A DNA stretch of 64,000 nt from Planctomycetota bacterium (lineage in GTDB: Bacteria; Planctomycetota; Planctomycetia; Pirellulales; Lacipirellulaceae), in assembly GCA_029259915.1 (NCBI GenBank), contig JAJDED010000061.1:166519-230518 (forward strand). Reading direction: 5' to 3'. Shown here one piece after another: positions 16,518 to 26,088 of this stretch. How positions within the stretch are numbered: the stretch's first letter is position 1; every line of letters begins with the position of its first letter. Both the position numbers and the translations under genes were made by a program. The notes under the pieces were generated by a model. The model had not been told where the DNA came from and did not search any database. It saw only the letters and a program-made list of their open reading frames with translations.

Positions 16518-17036
16518 TCATCGGGTTTGTGTCGATGATTCGCTTGATGCCAGGTCGAGCTGGAGGCGTTTTTGAAACGTCTTCGCGTCGACATAGCCTT
16601 CGATCACGTCCAACACCTTGTTGTTCGCTCCCACTAAAACCGTCGTGGGATACCACTTGATCTTGAGATTGCTAACCAAAGTGGGATGCGAATGTCGGTT
16701 GACGTGCAACGTCTCAAAGGAATTCGACACCATCTCTTCCACCATCGGTGCATGATAGGTTTCGTCGATCATCTTCACACAGTGGGGACACCCCGACATC
16801 GAAACGTAGAGCAAAATCGGGCGATTGCTGCCTTGCGAGGCAGTCCATGCGTCTGGATAACTTGCATGTTGGAACAGAGAAACTTTTTTACTTGCCGTGC
16901 TGGTCGTCGACACGTTGGTTGCCGAGACAGACTCTTTCTCAGATAGATCCGGTACACTCTCTGCAAATAGAGAGTTCGCTGGAAAAACGATTAAAAGAAA
17001 AACATGAACTGTAATTCGCGCGCAGTAATTACCCAT
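16518..17036 (-). CDS. Exported thioredoxin-fold protein (copy 2)
   Basis: A 172-residue product. ATG 17036 was chosen because GGAGG lies about 9 bp upstream and a signal peptide (ITVHVFLLIVFPANSLFA) follows immediately; the frame extends further upstream without support. The redox pair is C83-x2-C86 in GCPHC, followed by IKWYPTTVLVG and EGYVDAKTF, matching copy 1. The Ser/Thr-rich linker after the signal peptide is longer than in copy 1. Probable periplasmic disulfide chemistry. Confidence 0.8.
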   Translation of the reverse strand: MGNYCARITVHVFLLIVFPANSLFAESVPDLSEKESVSATNVSTTSTASKKVSLFQHASYPDAWTASQGSNRPILLYVSMSGCPHCVKMIDETYHAPMVEEMVSNSFETLHVNRHSHPTLVSNLKIKWYPTTVLVGANNKVLDVIEGYVDAKTFQKRLQLDLASSESSTQTR

Positions 17037-17271
17037 GCCGTGATACCTCCGCAAGAGGGCCGGTCGTTCTGAACTTTGAACTTTTTTGCTTCTCCTCGAA
17101 TATCGGCATGTGCAAGCACTCGAGGGCCCAGGAATTCTGGCGGCACGGAGATTCGGAACGATGGCCCCATGCGCACGTTCCCGTAGCCAGAACGCCGTCG
17201 TTACAACCGGGAAAACCCGGCGTGCATAGATAGGCGGGCAGACAAGACCGAAGTGCTTACCGAGAAAGCGG

Positions 17272-17820
17272 TTAGACAGCCACACCCATGTCGCGTGCCT
17301 TTTGCACGCCGACAAAACCAGAGTGCGCTTTCAGACAGGTCCGCTTAAAAGCTTCCGGGTGCGGGACCCCCGATAGACGGAAGGTCTCGATCTGTCCGTT
17401 GCGAAAAATAAGATCCCCAGCCGGGTACCACCCCTGCCCTGGCAGGACATCGATTTCAACCGAATCGAATCGGTCGAGCGATACACTTTGCTGTTCCCCC
17501 CCCCCGAAGGCCTGTTCGACCACCACCCGGCGATTGGTCAACTGATAGCGCCGACAGCCTGGATTGGAAGCTCCCAAAAACACAAACGGCAGACGGGGAA
17601 TCAGCATGTGAAAATAAATAGGCAACACAAACGGAATGGAAGCCAGCGCCACCAGTCGGCCCACCGTAATCGGAATGCCAAACAGCGTGATCCCCAGCTT
17701 GTTCTCGAACCGACGACCCCACCAACGACCATACGCCGTCGCCGCAATCGAGGGCCAAACGGTCATGATCGTGGTTTCCTGCTGCCGGTCGGAAACAACT
17801 CCTGCAATGGCTTGGGCCAT
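17272..17820 (-). CDS. Bacterial PH-domain membrane protein
   Basis: A 182-residue product from ATG 17820. Two adjacent hydrophobic helices (about residues 47-78, ITLFGIPITVGRLVALASIP and onward) precede a beta-rich segment (RRYQLTNRRVVVEQAFGGGE ... SVEIDVLPGQGWYPAGDLIF) characteristic of YdbS/YdbT-like bPH2 domains. The exact role is unknown; such proteins sit in the inner membrane. It is on the same strand as the thioredoxin pair, with a 235-bp gap. Confidence 0.7.
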   Translation of the reverse strand: MAQAIAGVVSDRQQETTIMTVWPSIAATAYGRWWGRRFENKLGITLFGIPITVGRLVALASIPFVLPIYFHMLIPRLPFVFLGASNPGCRRYQLTNRRVVVEQAFGGGEQQSVSLDRFDSVEIDVLPGQGWYPAGDLIFRNGQIETFRLSGVPHPEAFKRTCLKAHSGFVGVQKARDMGVAV

Positions 17821-17974
17821 CTCGTCACCTGTTTTTATTTATTGGTACTGGAAAAATGCCTTTCGGGCTTCGGCCAAGCGTACCAAAGCCGTTTGCCATT
17901 GGCTAGTGCGTGCCGCGGAGACTCGCTAGAAGCGGCAAAAAGCCTAAACGCAGATTCCGCAGATTCTCGCAGAA

Positions 17975-18283
17975 TCAATTCTGACTGAAGTCGAGATGGT
18001 GCGCAGTCGGCCGAGCTAGAGGATTCTTCACGTATTTTTTCCGGCACTCGCTACACAGATCGTAGCGTGCATGGTGATAAACATCGTCGCCGATTTGTGG
18101 GTCTTGCGCATCATCCATCCGTTCCAAAATCTCTTGGACTTCTTGAAGATGGTCGCGCTCGTCCTGCAATTCGTCTTCAACCGGATCGAGCGACGCATAA
18201 ACTTCAAGCCGAACCACATAACGAAGCTCGCTCTCAGGATCAATTTGACGTTTACAGCTATCGCACGTGTAGTGAATCATCAC
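17975..18283 (-). CDS. Zinc-binding hypothetical protein
   Basis: A 102-residue product with C7-x2-C10 (YTCDSCKR) and C77-x2-C80 (LCSECRKK), a split zinc ribbon bracketing an acidic helical insert (EDELQDERDHLQEVQEIL). The pattern suits a small zinc-ribbon protein; the function is not known. The end PTAHHLDFSQN is reminiscent of other planctomycete proteins of this kind. A possible signal is the in-frame MM at the start. Confidence 0.55.
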   Translation of the reverse strand: MMIHYTCDSCKRQIDPESELRYVVRLEVYASLDPVEDELQDERDHLQEVQEILERMDDAQDPQIGDDVYHHARYDLCSECRKKYVKNPLARPTAHHLDFSQN

Positions 18284-18950
18284 TCGGTTTCCTTACAAAA
18301 CGCCTTGAACCAATTTCAAATAGCTCTTGGCATTTAACTGCTCTGAGGACTCCCCGTGCAAACAGCGCCGCAGATCGGCGCGTAGCACCCATGGGTTCAT
18401 CCTAGCGAGAAGCAATCACCCGGGGCAAGAGAAACTTCGCCCGTTTTTCATTCAAACTTTTTATTCTGAAATAGGGGTGATTATTTTTTACTAGGCCATA
18501 GTTTTGTACAAAAATCACACATCAGGCAAATACCATGCCTAGAACAATTTCGCCCTCGCCTAACTTATGTAACTACCAAGAATGAGACAAAAATAAGAAT
18601 GCGATAAAGCTGAAATCTGCAATAAGTTGCGGTTCTCGCGTGAGTTGCATGAATTGTCTGCTGGTTTTATTCTTTTTTGCAGGTTAAAATAGAGGTGTCC
18701 CTAAAAAGACATTCCGTAAGGTTGGATCACTCCTCAGACTTATGGGCTGGTTCAGCGTACGGTTTCGGGTCGGTTGCGCGAAAAAATTCCGCAGTCCGAT
18801 CTGTCGGGTTCTTTATTGCGCCGGTGGCCTTGATGCGTTCTCGGCTAAGGGACTTGATGCGCAATTTCACCACGATCCCTCTCGGCCGCTTGCGGCTTAG
18901 CGGCATAAGCAATTCAACTCGATGCAAAGGAACACAGAAGGGTAACTGCA
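18284..18950. other. 667-bp spacer, AT-rich centre
   Basis: No convincing gene. The stretch 18420-18690 is visibly AT-rich. A short GC-rich repeat lies at 18886-18902 just before the HNH gene. Promoters for the genes on either side could lie here, but I could not define one. Confidence 0.5.
18886..18902. repeat. 17-bp repeat left of HNH gene
   Basis: CCGCTTGCGGCTTAGCG, with an internal CCGC-TT-GCGG palindrome. It recurs exactly at 19610-19626 on the other side of the HNH gene. Confidence 0.8.
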
Positions 18951-19583
18951 ATGTCGACCGCTCCCGTAAGTGGCCTCAACGCAAGTGTCTTAGTGCTCAA
19001 TCGCCATTACATGGCTGTGCACGTGGTCGGAGTCCGGCGAGCGTTCGGTTTATTGCTCAACCAATTGGCCGAGGTGATTCACATCGAAGATGGCCAATAC
19101 GGCAATTACGATTTCCAATCGTGGCGAGAGATTAGCGAACTCCGAGCCGAATTCAAAGAACCTGAGGAAGATTGGGTCCGCAGTGTAAATTTCGAAGTCT
19201 GTGTTCCTCGCGTGTTGCGATTATTGTACTACGATCGTTTACCCAAGCAGCGGGTGCGATTGAATCGTCGTAACATTTTTGCCCGCGACGGGAATCTTTG
19301 CCAATACTGCGGCAAGCGGTATTCCACTAGCGAATTGAGCCTCGACCATGTCGTGCCGACTTGCCGGGGTGGCGGAACCAGTTGGGAAAACCTCGTCTGC
19401 GCGTGCGTCAAGTGCAACGTCCGCAAGGGGGGAAGAACTCCCAAGCAGGCGGGCATGAAACTGATCTGCAAGCCAGTGCGTCCCAAACGGAGCCCCATGC
19501 TCACCGTCAAATTGGGCAATCCAAAATACGCCAGTTGGAAAACTTTCCTCGACACCGCCTACTGGTCAGTCGACCTGAAGTAA
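18951..19583 (+). CDS. HNH endonuclease domain protein
   Basis: A 210-residue product from ATG 18951. The C-terminal half carries LCQYCGKR (CxxC), LSLDHVVPTCRGG (the catalytic DH), then ENLVCACVKCN and RKGGRTPKQ, the full McrA-type HNH/zinc scaffold. The N-terminal ~100 residues (VLNRHYMAVHVVGVRRAFGL) are typical of a widespread, conserved stand-alone HNH protein in bacteria. Possible roles are DNA repair or restriction; the substrate is unknown. It lies between two copies of a 17-bp repeat. Confidence 0.85.
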   Translation: MSTAPVSGLNASVLVLNRHYMAVHVVGVRRAFGLLLNQLAEVIHIEDGQYGNYDFQSWREISELRAEFKEPEEDWVRSVNFEVCVPRVLRLLYYDRLPKQRVRLNRRNIFARDGNLCQYCGKRYSTSELSLDHVVPTCRGGGTSWENLVCACVKCNVRKGGRTPKQAGMKLICKPVRPKRSPMLTVKLGNPKYASWKTFLDTAYWSVDLK

Positions 19584-19609
19584 CTCTTTCCAAGAATCGT
19601 ACTATAGGC

Positions 19610-19626
19610 CCGCTTGCGGCTTAGCG
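19610..19626. repeat. 17-bp repeat right of HNH gene
   Basis: Identical to 18886-18902, in the 56-bp gap between the HNH gene and the convergent sigma factor gene. Confidence 0.8.
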
Positions 19627-19639
19627 CGGAAGTGGCAAA

Positions 19640-21286
19640 TCAGCTCTCCATCGGTGCAGGTTCTACCCCATCAAGAAAACCGGCCAGGCTTCGCGAGCGA
19701 TAGGGCGATTGCAGCTTGCGGACTGCCTTGGATTCGATTTGCCGAACACGCTCGCGTGTGACGGAAAAGATTTTCCCCACTTCTTCGAGTGTGTAGGTAT
19801 AACCATCGGCCAAACCGTAGCGAAGTCGCAGAATCTCTCGTTCGCGGTGCGACAGCTCGGTCATCACCTCCTCAAGCCGTAGTTTGAGCGCTGCGAGATT
19901 CGTGTCGTAAAGGGGATCGTCTACGCACTTCTCCTCGAGGAATTCTCCGAAGTAATTGTCTTCGTAGTCGCCGACTGGCTGATCGAGCGAGAGGGGCTGA
20001 CGAGTCATTTTGTAAACGCAACGTGCGTCTTCGACCGAAAGCCCGGCGATTTCCGCAATCTCTTCTGGATTGGGCTCTCGGCCATGCTCTTGGACAAAAT
20101 CGGCCGTCACCGTGCGAACCTTGCTCATCGTATCAATCATGTGTACAGGTAACCGAATCGTGCGGCTTTGGTCGGCAATCGCACGCGTAATCGCCTGACG
20201 AATCCACCAGGTGGCATACGTCGAGAACTTGTACCCGCGAGCATGCTCGAATTTGTCAACCGCACGCATCAGGCCCGTGTTTCCCTCTTGGATCAAGTCG
20301 AGAAAACTCATTCCACGGTTGCGATAGCGTTTGGCAATCGACACAACCAATCGCAGATTGGCTGCGGAAAGATTTCGTTTGGCGGCATCATAAGCTTCCT
20401 TACGCCGGAGTGTGCGCTGCTTGAGCCGCTTCAAGGTATGGGGAGTTTCCAAAGTGATCCGCATCAAGTATCGCAACTCTTCCCGTAACTCGATTTCCTG
20501 AGCAGAATGCAATAGTTGTTCAGGGTGGGCCAACTGCTGTTTGACTACCATCATTCGTGTAGCAATCTCGTGCAACTGTTCCATGCAAGGCAGCAAACGT
20601 TGCAGTCGCAAATCGAGTTCTTCCACCAACCGCACAGCTTTATTGCGTCGGCAGACAAGTCTTCGCCAGGCTGCTCGCTTTTCTGCCAATGTGGCGCGAC
20701 AACTCACCGCTTTGCTAAAGTCGACTTGATTTTGAGCCAAGAGTCGGCGAATCGTTGCCAGATTCGGGGGAATTCGCTTCAGCACACGTTTTTTTTCCGC
20801 CGTGTTCGTCACGGAGATTTCAATCGTACGATCCAATCGCAGGTTGCCATCGGCAACTTTCTGCAACAGTTCTACGGCGCCGTGCAGTAAAAAGTCGTTT
20901 GCCAACATCGTGAGACGGAACCGAGTGCGCGTGAATTCTATCCGCTTAGCAGACGAGACTTCCATCTCGCGCGAAAGCATCGGAATCTCGCCCATCTGCA
21001 TCAGATACATGCGTACCGGATCGTCGATCGCCGCAGTTTCATTGCTTTCGAATGCTTCCGCTGCTTTGACCTTGCCCTTGGCTGATTCAACCTTGGCATC
21101 CGGTGCAGCCTTGCCGTTGGACATACTCGCACCGTTGAGCTTATTCCGACCTTTCGGGGTGCCATTCGTTTTGGCTTTCCCGTTGGATTGAACTTTCCCA
21201 TTTCTTGCAGAGCTCTTGTTTGGTTTACGTGGCACGGCAGCTTCCTCGGGACTGTGGGACGGGTCGACGGTTACGACGACGCTCAA
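19640..21286 (-). CDS. rpoD: Primary sigma factor (sigma70/SigA type)
   Basis: A 548-residue product. Residues 88-110 ([17 protein letters not shown]) are region 1.2. Residues 301-372 hold region 2 ([48 protein letters not shown]), 381-455 region 3, and 476-530 region 4 with the [23 protein letters not shown]. The N-terminal ~85 residues are Lys/Asn/Gly-rich and probably disordered. The ~190-residue segment between regions 1.2 and 2 is a non-conserved region as in group 1 sigma factors. The frame opens with TTG 21286; this start is uncertain. It directs RNA polymerase to housekeeping promoters. Confidence 0.95.
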   Translation of the reverse strand: MSVVVTVDPSHSPEEAAVPRKPNKSSARNGKVQSNGKAKTNGTPKGRNKLNGASMSNGKAAPDAKVESAKGKVKAAEAFESNETAAIDDPVRMYLMQMGEIPMLSREMEVSSAKRIEFTRTRFRLTMLANDFLLHGAVELLQKVADGNLRLDRTIEISVTNTAEKKRVLKRIPPNLATIRRLLAQNQVDFSKAVSCRATLAEKRAAWRRLVCRRNKAVRLVEELDLRLQRLLPCMEQLHEIATRMMVVKQQLAHPEQLLHSAQEIELREELRYLMRITLETPHTLKRLKQRTLRRKEAYDAAKRNLSAANLRLVVSIAKRYRNRGMSFLDLIQEGNTGLMRAVDKFEHARGYKFSTYATWWIRQAITRAIADQSRTIRLPVHMIDTMSKVRTVTADFVQEHGREPNPEEIAEIAGLSVEDARCVYKMTRQPLSLDQPVGDYEDNYFGEFLEEKCVDDPLYDTNLAALKLRLEEVMTELSHREREILRLRYGLADGYTYTLEEVGKIFSVTRERVRQIESKAVRKLQSPYRSRSLAGFLDGVEPAPMES

Positions 21287-21549
21287 ATCGCAGTCTTCAT
21301 GCCGGGATAGGCGGTGACACTGGCCATGCAGGCAATAAGGTGAGTAGCACCAATAGGTTGCGCTACCCCAAGTAGCAATCTAGCGGGACCGGTGGCTGCC
21401 AAAGATGTTTACCAAAAACCTCAGTGGTGTTCTGAGGCGTTGATAAACCGCAACCAACGAGTGACGAAGCCCACAGAAACCAGGCTTCGGCAGAATCGTT
21501 TTAACCATAACGACCGTTCATAAGACGGCTTGCTGAGGAGAATCCAAGA

Positions 21550-22986
21550 CTAATCCCACCACCAGGTGTCGGCGGGCAAATCGTCGAGGCTTACCTCATT
21601 GCGTGCAGATTGCACAGAGCCCTCGTCGTCGGCAAGCAAGTTTGACTCGTCCAGTGCAGTCTGAGGACGAATCTGAACGCCACCGCCGATAGGCGTGGCC
21701 AGTTGACGCCCTTTCCAAACACTATTGACCGCCGAGGCAACTTGCTGCGGAGCGTTAAGCGTTTCTACAGGGTAGATCGATTCGTCGCCTAGCGTAGCCA
21801 AATCCCAACCTGCTTGGGTGTAGAGATCGTACTTCTGGAGAAATGCCGCAGCAACGAGCATGTCGACGCAGTTACGCAATTGTCCGTAGACAGGCGACCG
21901 CTGGGCGATTTCTGCATATTTCTTGGTGAAGCCTTCGGTGAACTTACGGCTTGCTCGGTTTTGGGTACCCGTTTGTTGACGTCCACCGTTGCCTGCAACC
22001 ACTTCGTCTTCGCCAACCAACTTGACGCCAGTGCCAACAAATTCAGCAGCCATCCCGTCTTCCGACACTTTGATCCGCTGATAATCGGGAACAAACCACC
22101 ATCGGCACATGGCGTTTTTGGCAATCGACGCAAAATTCGCCAGGGCAACATAGCTTTGCAGTCGCACAGGAGGTTCTTCCAAACCAATGCCGATTAGCTT
22201 CATCCGGTAGTCGGCCTCAACCATAACCTGAGCAAAATGCGTGTTTGCAGAAATGCCGCCTAGCGAGATGACTTGCATACCGAGGCTCTCGCGCAATCCG
22301 TCGACAATAAACTGCTCGTTGATGTCGTTGTAAAAAGTGCGCCCAATCTTGTCGAGAAACTGTTGCATTCGCGTGAGGCCTTCCGGCGTGGCGTCGATCG
22401 AACAGAAAACCAGCGGGTTCGTTTTTTCGGCTGGTGGGAATGCACGCAATGCGACAACGAGGTCTTGAAGTTCTAGAATGGGTTGTCCCGATTCCAGCCC
22501 AATAACACGCCCCGAGGCATCTTCAAACCAACCCTCGGCAGGACCGGCGAGCACGATGTCTTGCGTCTCCGGATAATAGAATACGTATTGGATGCGGGTT
22601 AGCCCGGCCAGATGTTTCATTGCTTCATCAGGACCGTGGCCCTCGTCGATCGCTTGTTTCACCAGCCGAGCCAGCCGAGTAAGCGAAACCTTACGCAACT
22701 TGCTAGACTTCGCGATATCGCTGTCGAGCGAGGCCAATGATTCCTGGGCACGTTGCCGGGAAAGTTGGCCCGTCGGATCATTGGCAGCAAAACGCCGCAA
22801 CACTCCATCGGCATCCACGGCTACACCCGAGGAAAGGCCTGCGCCCTGGGTATCATCGACCGCCCCTCCCACTTGGCCGAAAACAAGTTGAGATGTTTGT
22901 AAACACAGCAGCGCCAAAGCGAGTGTTCCTACTACGCGGAACCAAGCAGGCGAAAAAGTGAATTTGCAGCGGAGGCGTGACAACAT
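21550..22986 (-). CDS. Exported DUF1598-like protein
   Basis: A 478-residue product from ATG 22986, with GAGG about 6 bp upstream. A hydrophobic segment (about 15-34, VVGTLALALLCLQTSQLVFG) acts as the signal peptide. The remaining sequence, including LAGPAEGWFEDASGRVIGLE and VEADYRMKLIGIGLEE, resembles the planctomycete DUF1598 family. Function unknown; an envelope or periplasmic location is expected. The frame extends upstream to 23055, but that part lacks signals and does not look like protein. Confidence 0.75.
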   Translation of the reverse strand: MLSRLRCKFTFSPAWFRVVGTLALALLCLQTSQLVFGQVGGAVDDTQGAGLSSGVAVDADGVLRRFAANDPTGQLSRQRAQESLASLDSDIAKSSKLRKVSLTRLARLVKQAIDEGHGPDEAMKHLAGLTRIQYVFYYPETQDIVLAGPAEGWFEDASGRVIGLESGQPILELQDLVVALRAFPPAEKTNPLVFCSIDATPEGLTRMQQFLDKIGRTFYNDINEQFIVDGLRESLGMQVISLGGISANTHFAQVMVEADYRMKLIGIGLEEPPVRLQSYVALANFASIAKNAMCRWWFVPDYQRIKVSEDGMAAEFVGTGVKLVGEDEVVAGNGGRQQTGTQNRASRKFTEGFTKKYAEIAQRSPVYGQLRNCVDMLVAAAFLQKYDLYTQAGWDLATLGDESIYPVETLNAPQQVASAVNSVWKGRQLATPIGGGVQIRPQTALDESNLLADDEGSVQSARNEVSLDDLPADTWWWD

Positions 22987-23212
22987 GATGACCTCGGGAT
23001 CGATATGGAGGGATTCTGTTCCGGACCGCCGGTTAACTACGAACCATGTGCACAAAACAGGTAAAACCGGCTAACTTTGATCATAATTCGTCTCGCACCC
23101 GGAAGCAAGGAATCCTGCGGGATCCTAGGTCTATTTAGGGCTTTTTCAGGCCTTTGCTTCCTAGTCGAAAAAGTGTTTCCAGCACTCCCCAACAGCTTTT
23201 TCTGATGCGTAT

Positions 23213-23264
23213 CAGCCGCGATCTTACAGATCACCGGCCCCGGCGATCTGTAAGATCGCGGCTG
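23213..23264. repeat. 25-bp inverted repeat in divergent promoter region
   Basis: CAGCCGCGATCTTACAGATC and its complement form arms 23213-23237 and 23240-23264, with one mismatch and a 2-nt centre. It lies between two divergently oriented genes, so it is unlikely to be a simple terminator for either. Confidence 0.9.
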
Positions 23265-23524
23265 TCTTGAAGCTCAAAGTTGAGTGTCATCGAGCACAAG
23301 TGCTTCAATCGATCAAACCGGCAATTTCGGAACAAGCGATTCCCCCGGCAGATTCCACGCTCCGAGCCTGACGAAACACTCTGAAGTGTTGAAAAAATAC
23401 AACATCTTCTTCCCCAGGCGTTACATTTTAACAGCACTTTTTGCGCCCAACCAATTTCTGGACATTTCACAGTCATTTTTGCACTGGACGAACGATCTCC
23501 ATCCGTCAAGAAAGCAACCCAACA

Positions 23525-25792
23525 ATGTTCACCAAGCAATCCCCCAACAAAACTTGGCGAGCCATAACGCTAAGTGTTTGTGCGTTGGTCGTTGCTGGCT
23601 GCGCTGGATTGCCACGAATTGATCCGACGGGCGAACGAGTGCTCCTCTGGCCACAAAACCAACCGGGGGGAATCGCCCCCAGTGTGGGCAACTTGCCGGC
23701 TCAGCCTGTGTATACCGATCCCGTGTTCCCGCAGCCCACATTGCAATCGTCGTTCCAGCCTGCCGGTTTCCCTGGTGTCCAACCCTCGGCTGTGCCGGGA
23801 CTTGCCGTGCCACAGGATCAACTTTCGATTACGCCCGATCGTGTTCTAGCACCAATCGGCAGCGAGGTTATTCTGCGGGCGGGGATCTGCACCACCGAAA
23901 ACTTTTTACTTACCGATCAAAAAGTAGAATGGCTCATCGCCCGCGAAAGTGCCGGCGAGTTTGTTGCGCTCGGCGGGCGAGGATACTTAAGAAAACCGTG
24001 GCTACCCTGGAATCGACCAAAAAAAATCGATAACCAATACGCAACTGGCTACACTGCCAAGGTGCCGCTGCGAATCACCCGTGGCACGGCCGACCCAAGC
24101 GACGACGTCCAGGTCGAGCCGGGCCAAGCCTGGGCAAGCATCACCTCGCCCGTAGAAGGAACAAGCCACATCACTGCGGTCACTCCCACCGTGGAAACCT
24201 GGTCGGGGCGTCGAGCCACGGCAACAATTTACTGGATCGACGTTCAGTGGACCTTTCCCCCTGCTTCCCTTGCTGCTGGAAATGCCCAGGTACTTACAAC
24301 TACCGTGCGAAGGCAAAGCGACGGCTTACCATTGGAAGGCTGGATTGTCCGCTACGAAGTTGCCGGTGGCACGGGAGCGCTGACTGGCCAGGGATCAGGC
24401 CAAGTTGTGGAAGTTGTGACTGGAGCCGACGGCACGGCAAGTATCGATGTCACGCCCACCGGCGCGGACGGGGCAACAACCCAAATCAACACGCAGCTTG
24501 TACGGCCCGAGCGGCTCGCTGGCAGCGACTTTCCACGGTTGGTGGTGGCCAGCGGATCGAGCATCATCAGCTGGACCGGGCAATCATCGCCCTACTTGCC
24601 ACCAGCAGACGACCTGGATGCTTCCGTTCCTACCTATCCGATCCCCGATCAAACGCCCCGCCAGCCCTCATTGCCGCCCGTAACCGGGCGGCCAGCACTC
24701 GAAGTTAGCATTTTCGGCGAGACACAAGCGGAAGTCGGTTCGCAAACTCGTTTCGAAGTGGTGATCTCCAACCGCGGCAACGCCCCGGCAACACAAGTAG
24801 TTCTCAACGACCGATTTGACCAAGGCCTCAGCCACCGCGGCGATACCGACCGCACGCGGAGTATCGAGTACGATAAAATTCGCACGCTGGGCGTCGGACA
24901 ATCCCAGTCGATTTTTCTCGACTTCGATGTCATGCGTTCTGGACAATTGTGCCACGACGTAACGGTCCGTTGTACTGAAGGTTCAGAAGCTTCCTCGCGT
25001 GCGTGCGTCAATGCCGTCCAGCCTGTGGCCCAAAAACAATCTGGATTTGAAGTTCGTAAAGACGGACCGCGTCGACACAACGTGGGAGACATCGCGCTGT
25101 TCAAAGTGGTAGTAAAAAACACCGGCGAGGTGCCGCTCACCGATCTCGAAATCGTCGACGAATACGACAAAACGTTGCGTCCCCAGCCAACACGCCAGGG
25201 CTACGAAGTCGTCAACGGCCGCATCGTTTGGCGTTTGCCGCGACTGGAAGTCGGCGCTAGCGAGACGTTCGAGATTCAGTGTACTTGCCTGGCACCCACA
25301 GATTCTGCCTGTGGGGTCGTCAAGGTTACCGATTCCAGCGGACTGATTCTCGCCGACGACCACTGTTTGGAAGTGTTGCCTTCCCGGGGCGGCGCGGGCG
25401 ATTCCCCGGCAGCCACCCAAGGCACTCTGCGACTAGCAATCGTTTCGTTTGCCGACCCTGTGCGAGCAGGCCAACGTAGTTCGTATCAAATACTGATCGA
25501 AAACAGCGGCCAAACGCCTGAAGAGCAAGTGCAACTCCGCGTGCTTTTCCCACCAGAACTTGTGCCCGACGTGACCGCCATTCGCAACGATGCCAATGTC
25601 CGCGCCAACTTCGTCGGCAACGAATTACGTTTCGACCCCATCGCCACCCTACGGGCAAACGAACGGCTAGAGTTTCTAATCCCCGTAAACGTCAACCAGC
25701 CCGGCGTCGTCAATCTAGTAGCCGAACTCATCAGCCGCGCAGTTCCCCAGCCAATTCAAAAGACCAAGCGGGTCGAAATCCTGGGACGTTGA
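23525..25792 (+). CDS. Surface lipoprotein with DUF11-type repeats
   Basis: A 755-residue product. ATG 23525 is followed by a signal peptide ending in the lipobox LVVAGC, so the mature protein should begin with a lipidated Cys. After a Pro/Gln-rich N-terminal part come several beta-sandwich repeats, at least three of them of DUF11/CARDB type (SRFEVVISNRGNAPATQVVL, ALFKVVVKNTGEVPLTDLEI, SYQILIENSGQTPEEQVQL). Envelope structural or adhesive role is inferred; DUF11 repeats occur in large cell-surface proteins. The small gene at 25833 follows after 40 bp. Confidence 0.8.
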   Translation: MFTKQSPNKTWRAITLSVCALVVAGCAGLPRIDPTGERVLLWPQNQPGGIAPSVGNLPAQPVYTDPVFPQPTLQSSFQPAGFPGVQPSAVPGLAVPQDQLSITPDRVLAPIGSEVILRAGICTTENFLLTDQKVEWLIARESAGEFVALGGRGYLRKPWLPWNRPKKIDNQYATGYTAKVPLRITRGTADPSDDVQVEPGQAWASITSPVEGTSHITAVTPTVETWSGRRATATIYWIDVQWTFPPASLAAGNAQVLTTTVRRQSDGLPLEGWIVRYEVAGGTGALTGQGSGQVVEVVTGADGTASIDVTPTGADGATTQINTQLVRPERLAGSDFPRLVVASGSSIISWTGQSSPYLPPADDLDASVPTYPIPDQTPRQPSLPPVTGRPALEVSIFGETQAEVGSQTRFEVVISNRGNAPATQVVLNDRFDQGLSHRGDTDRTRSIEYDKIRTLGVGQSQSIFLDFDVMRSGQLCHDVTVRCTEGSEASSRACVNAVQPVAQKQSGFEVRKDGPRRHNVGDIALFKVVVKNTGEVPLTDLEIVDEYDKTLRPQPTRQGYEVVNGRIVWRLPRLEVGASETFEIQCTCLAPTDSACGVVKVTDSSGLILADDHCLEVLPSRGGAGDSPAATQGTLRLAIVSFADPVRAGQRSSYQILIENSGQTPEEQVQLRVLFPPELVPDVTAIRNDANVRANFVGNELRFDPIATLRANERLEFLIPVNVNQPGVVNLVAELISRAVPQPIQKTKRVEILGR

Positions 25793-25832
25793 ACAGTTTG
25801 ACCTTTCATAACCCCTCCGATAACATGTACTC

Positions 25833-26036
25833 ATGGCCTTGCTGGACGCCGAAGTAACCTATTCGCTGGAACTCGACGGTAAGTTCCTCCTCGTCGAACA
25901 CGTTCCGGCACGCGTATGCCGAGAGACTGGCGAGCAGTACTTTGCCCCAGAAACCGTGGAGCATATTCACTCACTCCTCAAGAGCCACAAGAAGCCGTCG
26001 AAAACCATCGAAACGCCTGTGTACGATTACGCCTGA
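25833..26036 (+). CDS. Degenerate YgiT-type zinc-finger protein
   Basis: A 67-residue product. TYSLELDGKFLLVEHVPARV followed by CRETGEQYF and APETVEHIHSLL matches the shape of YgiT/MqsA N-terminal domains. However, the upstream CxxC is absent and the second pair is reduced to C-x2-T, so zinc binding seems lost. Such proteins are usually antitoxin-type partners, but no toxin gene adjoins it. It starts 40 bp after the lipoprotein gene and may be co-transcribed. Confidence 0.55.
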   Translation: MALLDAEVTYSLELDGKFLLVEHVPARVCRETGEQYFAPETVEHIHSLLKSHKKPSKTIETPVYDYA

Positions 26037-26088
26037 CCCAAGCAGCTTCGAGCGGCTGAAATGACTGGGCCGCTGCCTGGGCTACGCG

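Noticed and set aside
18711..18740. A stretch resembling the 3' end of 16S rRNA (GTAAGGTTGGATCACTCCT)
   Set aside because: Only about 15 bases match and nothing upstream resembles rRNA; it is most likely chance.
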